A DNA stretch of 8,490 nt from a bacterium (lineage in GTDB: Bacteria; Patescibacteriota; Patescibacteriia; Patescibacteriales; GWC2-42-12): contig JAURWF010000066.1 of the NCBI GenBank assembly GCA_030655095.1, positions 1 through 8,490 of the forward strand, given 5' to 3'. Shown in pieces: positions 4,982 through 8,490 of the stretch; the first letter of the stretch is position 1, and each line of letters opens with the position of its first letter. The position numbers were made by a program, and so were the translations under genes. The notes beneath the pieces were generated by a model. It did not search any database. It worked only from the letters and a program-made list of their open reading frames with translations, and was not told the origin of the DNA.

Positions 4982-6160
4982 ATGAAATACTTTTTTGTTT
5001 TGGGTAGCAATCCAACATTATCTATCGCCGAAATTACATCGGTTTTTTCTGACACTCCGGAGATTATTAATAATCAAATATTAATACTTGATAGTCAAAA
5101 AGACATTCAAGCGCAAGAAATAATTAAAAAACTTGGCGGAACAATTAAAATAGGAGAAATAAATAATCAAATTGATAAAAGAGATTATCGCAAAATATTA
5201 AAAAATATTTTGCTAATGATTGAAAAAAAAGAAATCGTTGGTAAATTTAAATTTGGTATTTCTTGCTATGACGTTAAAACAATAAAAGAAAAAGGGCTTG
5301 GCTTAGATATCAAAAGGTCTCTGCAAGATATTGGAATTAACTGTCGTTGGGTCACTAGCAACGAAGCAACACTATCCAGCGTAGTTGTTGAACAAAATAA
5401 ATTAACAAGCAAAGGAATAGAAATTATTTTAATTGAAACTAACAATAAAATATTAATTGGTCAAACTCTCGCTGTTCAACCTTTTAAAGAGCTTTCTTTC
5501 AGAGATTATGGCAGACCGGCACGCGATGATCTTTCTGGAATGATTCCACCAAAATTAGCGCAAATTATGATTAATTTAGCTAATATTTCTCCGGAAAAAA
5601 CCATTTTGGACCCTTTTTGCGGTTCTGGCACTATTTTAACAGAAGCGATGCTTATGGGTTATAAAAATTTAATTGGCTCTGACATTTCTCAAAAAGCTAT
5701 TGATGACACAAAAATAAATATTAACTGGATACAAAACAATTATCAATTATCAATTATCAATTATCAATTATTTAATATAAGTGTAAAAGAATTATCTAAA
5801 ACTATTAAACCTAATTTTATTGATGCAATAATTACTGAGCCTTATTTAGGTCCTCAACGAGGTAAAATAGAAATTAAACAAGTCCTTGAAGAATTAAATG
5901 ATTTATACAGTAAAGCTCTAATCGAATTTGATAAAATTTTACAACCGAATGGAGTAGTCGTTATGATCTGGCCTATTTTTTATTTACATCAAAAACAAAA
6001 TTATCTTAATCCTATTTTAAATAATTTTAAAATTATCAACCCATTGCCTTTAGAATTATTAAATAATAAAAAAATAAAACTTACTGATAGACAAACAATT
6101 ATCTACGGCCGACCAAATCAAATAGTTTTCAGAGAAATTGTTATTTTAAAAAAAACGTAG
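4982..6160 (+). CDS. THUMP-domain RNA methyltransferase, TrmG10/Trm11-like (COG1041-like)
   Basis: Predicted SAM-dependent RNA methyltransferase, 392 residues. The closest known group modifies N2 of guanosine 10 in tRNA. The N-terminal half (about 1-165) fits the THUMP/ferredoxin-like RNA-binding region (KFKFGISCYD near 88-97). The catalytic half begins with the family signature RDYGRPARDDLSGMIPPKLA (174-193), then the SAM-binding motif DPFCGSGT (210-217), GSD (232-234) for the ribose-binding acid, and ITEPYLGP (284-291) at the catalytic motif IV position. That motif reads T-E-P-Y rather than the common [DN]-P-P-Y, so target chemistry should not be taken for granted. Residues 252-264 (NNYQLSIINYQLF) are encoded by five 7-nt repeats and fill a loop between Rossmann elements. 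The stop codon lies within the terminator hairpin shared with ychF. Confidence 0.85.
   Translation: MKYFFVLGSNPTLSIAEITSVFSDTPEIINNQILILDSQKDIQAQEIIKKLGGTIKIGEINNQIDKRDYRKILKNILLMIEKKEIVGKFKFGISCYDVKTIKEKGLGLDIKRSLQDIGINCRWVTSNEATLSSVVVEQNKLTSKGIEIILIETNNKILIGQTLAVQPFKELSFRDYGRPARDDLSGMIPPKLAQIMINLANISPEKTILDPFCGSGTILTEAMLMGYKNLIGSDISQKAIDDTKININWIQNNYQLSIINYQLFNISVKELSKTIKPNFIDAIITEPYLGPQRGKIEIKQVLEELNDLYSKALIEFDKILQPNGVVVMIWPIFYLHQKQNYLNPILNNFKIINPLPLELLNNKKIKLTDRQTIIYGRPNQIVFREIVILKKT
5737..5771 (+). repeat. Perfect 7-nt tandem repeat (CAATTAT)x5 inside the methyltransferase gene
   Basis: Five exact copies of CAATTAT (35 bp) are translated as part of NNYQLSIINYQLF. With five copies the frame is intact across the gene. 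Loss or gain of one unit would shift it by one base, while a change of three units (21 bp) would keep it. The position is after the GSD-containing helix and before the ITEPYLGP strand, a loop in the Rossmann fold. Confidence 0.9.
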
Positions 6161-6197
6161 CATTGTAAAAACAAGACATGCCTTATTTTTACGCTAC
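6157..6197. terminator. Convergent hairpin terminator containing both stop codons
   Basis: The outer stem is GTAGC (6157-6161) / GCTAC (6193-6197) and the inner stem is GTAAAAA (6165-6171) / TTTTTAC (6186-6192), extended by a few pairs with a loop around ACATGC. The methyltransferase stop TAG (6158-6160) and the ychF stop TAA (6191-6189) both lie in the stem. For ychF the hairpin is followed on the minus strand by a run of eight T (complement of A 6148-6155), the classic intrinsic form. For the plus-strand gene the T-tract is weak, so it works best for ychF. Confidence 0.65.
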
Positions 6198-7247
6198 TAA
6201 GAAGTTACAAACATCTCCATCTTGTATTACATAATCTTTTCCTTCTGTTCTAATTAAACCTAACTCTCTTGCTTTTGCTTCAGATCCTGCTTTAATTAAT
6301 TTTTGCCAATTAATAACTTCTGCTCTAATAAAGCCTTTTACAAAATCAGTATGAATTACCCCTGCGCCCTGTGGAGCTTTAGCACCTTGCTTAACTGTCC
6401 ACGCCCTTGTTTCATCTGGTCCTGTTGTCAAAAAAGTAATTAATCCTAAACTTTCGTAAGCCTCTTTAATTAATTTATCTAAACCACTTTGCTTTAAACC
6501 TAATTCTTTAATATATTCAGCTTGTTCGTCCTCACTCAAACTAGCAATTTCAGACTCAAGCATCGCATTAATTTTTATTACTTTACCATCCCATTTTGTT
6601 TCTATTTCTTGTGTTTTCTCATCAGCATTTAATACATAAATAATTGGCTTGGCTGTTAAAAAACATAAATCTTTAATTTGCTCTTTTTCTTCGTTGCTTA
6701 AATCTATCTCGCGAATAGCTACTCCCGCTGATAATTCTTGAACTATTTTTTCTAATATATTTTTTAAAGCAATAGCTTTTTTATCACCACTTTTAGCATC
6801 TCTAGTTATTCTTTCCAATCTTTTTTGCGCTATTGCTAAATCAGCAAAAATCAATTCTATATTTATCGTTTCTTTATCTCCTATTGGATCAATTTTATTA
6901 TTAACATGAATAACTTCTTTATCTTTAAACTCACGAACGACTTCACAAATAGCATCACATTCTCTAATATGCGCTAAAAATTTATTACCCAATCCTTCTC
7001 CAAGATGCGCGCCTTTAACCAAGCCTGCAATATCAACAAACTCAATTGTTGTTGAAATAATCTTTTTAGGCTTAGACATTTCAGCTAATTTAGCAAGTCT
7101 TTCATCTGGCACTTTTACAACTCCGACATTCGGATCAATAGTGCAAAAAGGATAATTAGACGCTTCAACTTGCTTTTTTGTTAGCGCATTAAATAAAGTT
7201 GACTTACCAACATTAGGCAATCCAACAATTCCAATAGATAAAGACAT
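6189..7247 (-). CDS. ychF: Redox-regulated ATPase YchF (OLA1 family)
   Basis: YchF is a universally conserved P-loop protein of the Obg/TRAFAC class that prefers ATP to GTP and associates with ribosomes. The product has 352 residues (E. coli YchF 363). Visible motifs are G1 GLPNVGKST (9-17), switch II DIAGLVKGA (72-80) with a hydrophobic residue where classical GTPases have the catalytic Gln, and the non-standard G4 NADE (207-210), an NxxE rather than NKxD, the known basis of ATP preference. The C-terminal TGS domain starts near 268 (GLITFLTTGPDETRAW) and runs through APQGAGVIHTDFVKGFIRAEV to the end. The ATG at 7247 is the only sensible start and gives the canonical MSLSIGIVG. No Shine-Dalgarno sequence is present. 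An inserted repeat element begins 63 bases beyond the start codon, so the native promoter region is short or has been replaced. Confidence 0.97.
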   Translation of the reverse strand: MSLSIGIVGLPNVGKSTLFNALTKKQVEASNYPFCTIDPNVGVVKVPDERLAKLAEMSKPKKIISTTIEFVDIAGLVKGAHLGEGLGNKFLAHIRECDAICEVVREFKDKEVIHVNNKIDPIGDKETINIELIFADLAIAQKRLERITRDAKSGDKKAIALKNILEKIVQELSAGVAIREIDLSNEEKEQIKDLCFLTAKPIIYVLNADEKTQEIETKWDGKVIKINAMLESEIASLSEDEQAEYIKELGLKQSGLDKLIKEAYESLGLITFLTTGPDETRAWTVKQGAKAPQGAGVIHTDFVKGFIRAEVINWQKLIKAGSEAKARELGLIRTEGKDYVIQDGDVCNFLVA

Positions 7248-7310
7248 AAATTAAATTTTAGATTATTTATATTTAACAAACTTAACAAAGATTTAACGCA
7301 TTAGCAAATA

Positions 7311-7318
7311 GTGTAAAT
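7311..7318. repeat. Target site duplication, left copy (GTGTAAAT)
   Basis: This 8-bp direct repeat directly abuts the left outer inverted repeat of the element at 7319-7704. An identical copy abuts the right end at 7705-7712. Confidence 0.85.
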
Positions 7319-7347
7319 GTAATTGCTCACTGACCCCATTCTTCTTC

Positions 7348-7409
7348 GTCATCTCAAACCTTATAATCCCCTCCATTTGTCATCTCAAACCTTATAATCC
7401 CCTCCATTT
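7348..7409. repeat. Perfect tandem duplication of a 31-bp unit in the left arm of copy B
   Basis: Two exact 31-bp units lie at 7348-7378 and 7379-7409. Each begins GTCATCTCAAACC and ends CCCCTCCATTT. A third GTCATCTC follows at 7410, where the inner element starts. The unit resembles a decayed copy of that element's own end. A diverged inverted counterpart (GGTTTCAAGATAAC...) lies in the right arm near 7645. Confidence 0.85.
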
Positions 7410-7636
7410 GTCATCTCGAAACCATGTAATCATGATGAGAGATCTGTAATAGCTCATTAATTTCACCCATCTAATTAAAATGCGAAAACAATATCAATTC
7501 TATGTTTATATTATTAGTAATTTAAGTAGAGAAGAAAAAAATTGCAGAATATATATGAGAGATAAAAAAAAGAAGTTGGGTGAGTGTTCAAGTATTATAG
7601 ATCTCTCACTCTGATTACAGAGTTCGAGATGACAAA
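7407..7636. mobile_element. Inner element of copy B, related to the element at 3842-4127
   Basis: The left end 7407-7446 and right end 7598-7636 are inverted repeats of about 39 bp (one extra A on the left) and match the ends of the copy between the permease genes. The left subterminal palindrome is ACCATG-TAAT-CATGAT and the right is ACTCTG-ATTA-CAGAGT. The interior is about 150 bp, shorter than in copy A, with different internal deletions. It is nested within the 7319-7704 element. Confidence 0.85.
7480..7566 (+). pseudogene. GIY-YIG nuclease-like ORF relic (copy B), N-terminus with start codon
   Basis: The ATG at 7480 opens a 28-codon frame reading MRKQYQFYVYIISNLSREEK and then stops at TAA. 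The first 14 residues match the relic at 3909-4124 and look like the start of a small GIY-YIG nuclease (Y-x-VYI-x-S-N). Unlike copy A, this one keeps the ATG but has lost nearly everything after the first strand. It is not expected to make a functional protein. It marks the element's ancestral coding content and the plus-strand direction of that gene. Confidence 0.5.
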
Positions 7637-7704
7637 GGGATGGGTTTCAAGATAACAAAATGGACGGAATTTAAAACAACAGAATAGGGTCAGTGAGCAA
7701 TTAC

Positions 7705-7712
7705 GTGTAAAT
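7705..7712. repeat. Target site duplication, right copy (GTGTAAAT)
   Basis: This is identical to 7311-7318 and immediately follows the right outer inverted repeat. Removing the element and one copy restores a continuous sequence ...GCAAATAGTGTAAAT followed by CATAAAGGACG. Confidence 0.85.
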
Positions 7713-7713
7713 C

Positions 7714-7747
7714 ATAAAGGACGCCATATAAGTATAGTGCCCTTTAT
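7714..7747 (-). terminator. Possible terminator hairpin of the surface-protein gene
   Basis: ATAAAGG (7714-7720) pairs with CCTTTAT (7741-7747), with some further pairing inside (CGC with GTG, including one G-T). It begins 26 bases past the stop of the minus-strand gene ending at 7774. The T-tract after it is short (GATTT), so termination strength is doubtful. Confidence 0.4.
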
Positions 7748-7773
7748 TTATATCCACTAAATTTACTATTTTA

Positions 7774-8490
7774 TTATTCAACTACTGACTCAACTGCTGG
7801 TTTAACTGGTTCTGGCGTAATTGGCACAATTGGCACAAGAGGACTTTCTACTGTTTCTATTGCTTCTGTTTTAACTTCTGCCTTAGCTTCTGTTGTTGTC
7901 TCACATTTACCCTTAACTTTTACCCATTCGCCATTTTCAATCCAAGAACAATAAGTCTCATTAGTAGCTTTATCAATCATTTGAAGTTCTCTTGTCTCTA
8001 CTTTTTTAGCAGTTATTTTCTCAGCCATTATCTCTCTCGCTTTTGCAACACCATTTTCTACAACCAACCCAAGAGAAGCAAGCGCTTGTTTTACTTTTTC
8101 AACAAAACTATCTACAATTCCTAATTCTTCATTTTTAATTTGATTTTCTTCATTGCTAGCAATAGTACCGTCTTCAGTAAGAGCGCCTAATACCCAATGA
8201 GGATTAACAAAGACTGTAATCTTGCCAATTTCAGAATTATTGTAAGATTCTAAAGCCATTCCAATAATCATTCCTGATTTTGTTGCTTTCATCGCTACTC
8301 CTGGAGTTAAAGATGCTGAGGTTAAAAAATCTCCAGTTTTTATTTCTCCATTTTCTGTTGAAATTTTAACTGGCACTCTTCCTGCTAAAGCAACTGGCTT
8401 GGAGCTAGTAGCATCTTTACCTAATAACACGCCTGGTTCAGTAGAAATTACACCAATAACATTTTGTTGATATGACTTAGATGATTTTTC
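7774..8490 (-). CDS. Surface-type protein, C-terminal part (cut by the right edge)
   Basis: The frame is open from the window edge, so the N-terminus lies beyond 8490; 238 residues are visible. A GTG at 8430 is only an internal Val: the upstream residues (SYQQNVIGVISTEPG) continue the domain. The first ~85 residues (VIGVISTEPGVLLG..., ALAGRVPVKIS, GEIKTGDFLTSASLTPGVAMKA, GMIIGMALESY) form a beta-rich module. I know it from long repetitive surface or tail-fibre-like proteins of Patescibacteria, where it is related to phage-type peptidase G2/S74 autoprocessing regions. A helical segment follows (FVEKVKQALASLGLVVENGVAKAREIMAEKITAKKVET), then a small Cys-containing motif (TYCSWIENGEWVKVKGKC), and finally a low-complexity Glu/Thr/Pro/Val tail. 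Location on the cell surface is inference; no anchor is visible. Confidence 0.7.
   Translation of the reverse strand, partial: EKSSKSYQQNVIGVISTEPGVLLGKDATSSKPVALAGRVPVKISTENGEIKTGDFLTSASLTPGVAMKATKSGMIIGMALESYNNSEIGKITVFVNPHWVLGALTEDGTIASNEENQIKNEELGIVDSFVEKVKQALASLGLVVENGVAKAREIMAEKITAKKVETRELQMIDKATNETYCSWIENGEWVKVKGKCETTTEAKAEVKTEAIETVESPLVPIVPITPEPVKPAVESVVE

Larger units (their letters stand above)
7319..7704. mobile_element. Composite MITE, copy B: 24-bp outer inverted repeats, 8-bp target duplication
   Basis: This 386-bp element accounts for most of the 526-bp gap (7248-7773) between ychF and the surface-protein gene. The outer ends 7319-7342 and 7681-7704 are inverted repeats matching at 23 of 24 bases, starting GTAATTGCTCACTGACCC. 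GTGTAAAT directly flanks both ends (7311-7318, 7705-7712), which is strong evidence for insertion by a cut-and-paste-type transposase making 8-bp duplications. Inside lie two tandem 31-bp units, then a copy of the TTTGTCATCTCGAA element (7407-7636), then a diverged mirror image of the tandem units (around 7645-7672). No transposase is encoded, so mobilisation must be in trans. I cannot name the parent IS family from the ends alone. Confidence 0.88.

Noticed and set aside
7348..7446. Three GTCATCTC units in a row as a mini CRISPR array
   Set aside because: The first two units are contiguous with no unique spacers, the third is a transposon-type end with an inverted partner at 7598-7636, and no cas gene is nearby.

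Overview
The window is AT-rich, tightly packed DNA from what is most likely a member of the Patescibacteria (Candidate Phyla Radiation). The evidence is a FemAB-like aminoacyltransferase of the sort common there, a large surface-type protein with a 'GDFLTSASLTPG' domain and a WIENGEWVK-type tail, protein loops built from 7-nt DNA repeats, and no AGGAGG-like ribosome-binding site at any of the starts examined. The phylum call is inference from gene style; no rRNA or other marker gene is present.

Layout. Positions 1-138 hold the possible tail of a plus-strand gene. On the minus strand, ruvA (1272-1850) is followed by a FemAB-family gene (179-1158). The FemAB gene is split by a frameshift exactly at four copies of a 7-nt repeat. 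A double REP-like palindrome (1183-1280) lies between them and overlaps the ruvA stop codon. From 2022 a plus-strand group encodes a three-part ABC-2 exporter (an ATPase and two permeases of the COG4586/COG3694-type set) and then a THUMP/Rossmann RNA methyltransferase ending at 6160. A compact hairpin containing both stop codons separates it from the convergent gene ychF (6189-7247, minus). The right edge holds the C-terminal 238 residues of a surface-type protein (minus strand, cut by the window).

Mobile DNA is the most distinctive content. Two related insertions, at 3842-4127 (between the two permease genes) and inside 7319-7704 (upstream of ychF), share ~39-bp inverted ends beginning TTTGTCATCTCGAA. 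Between those ends both keep shrunken remains of an ORF whose start (QYQFYVYIISN) looks like the N-terminus of a small GIY-YIG nuclease. In the first copy this is joined to what looks like the same protein's C-terminus (NFNIEDLSSKLF). I read both as non-autonomous, internally deleted derivatives of an element that carried a GIY-YIG nuclease gene. The second copy sits in a larger element with 24-bp outer inverted repeats (23/24 identical) and a perfect 8-bp target duplication, GTGTAAAT.

A second theme is 7-nt tandem repeats: (TACAAAA)4 in femAB, (CAATTAT)5 in the methyltransferase gene, and two degenerate tracts in and just after femAB. Because 7 is not a multiple of 3, copy-number change shifts the frame, so femAB may be a phase-variable switch captured in the OFF state.
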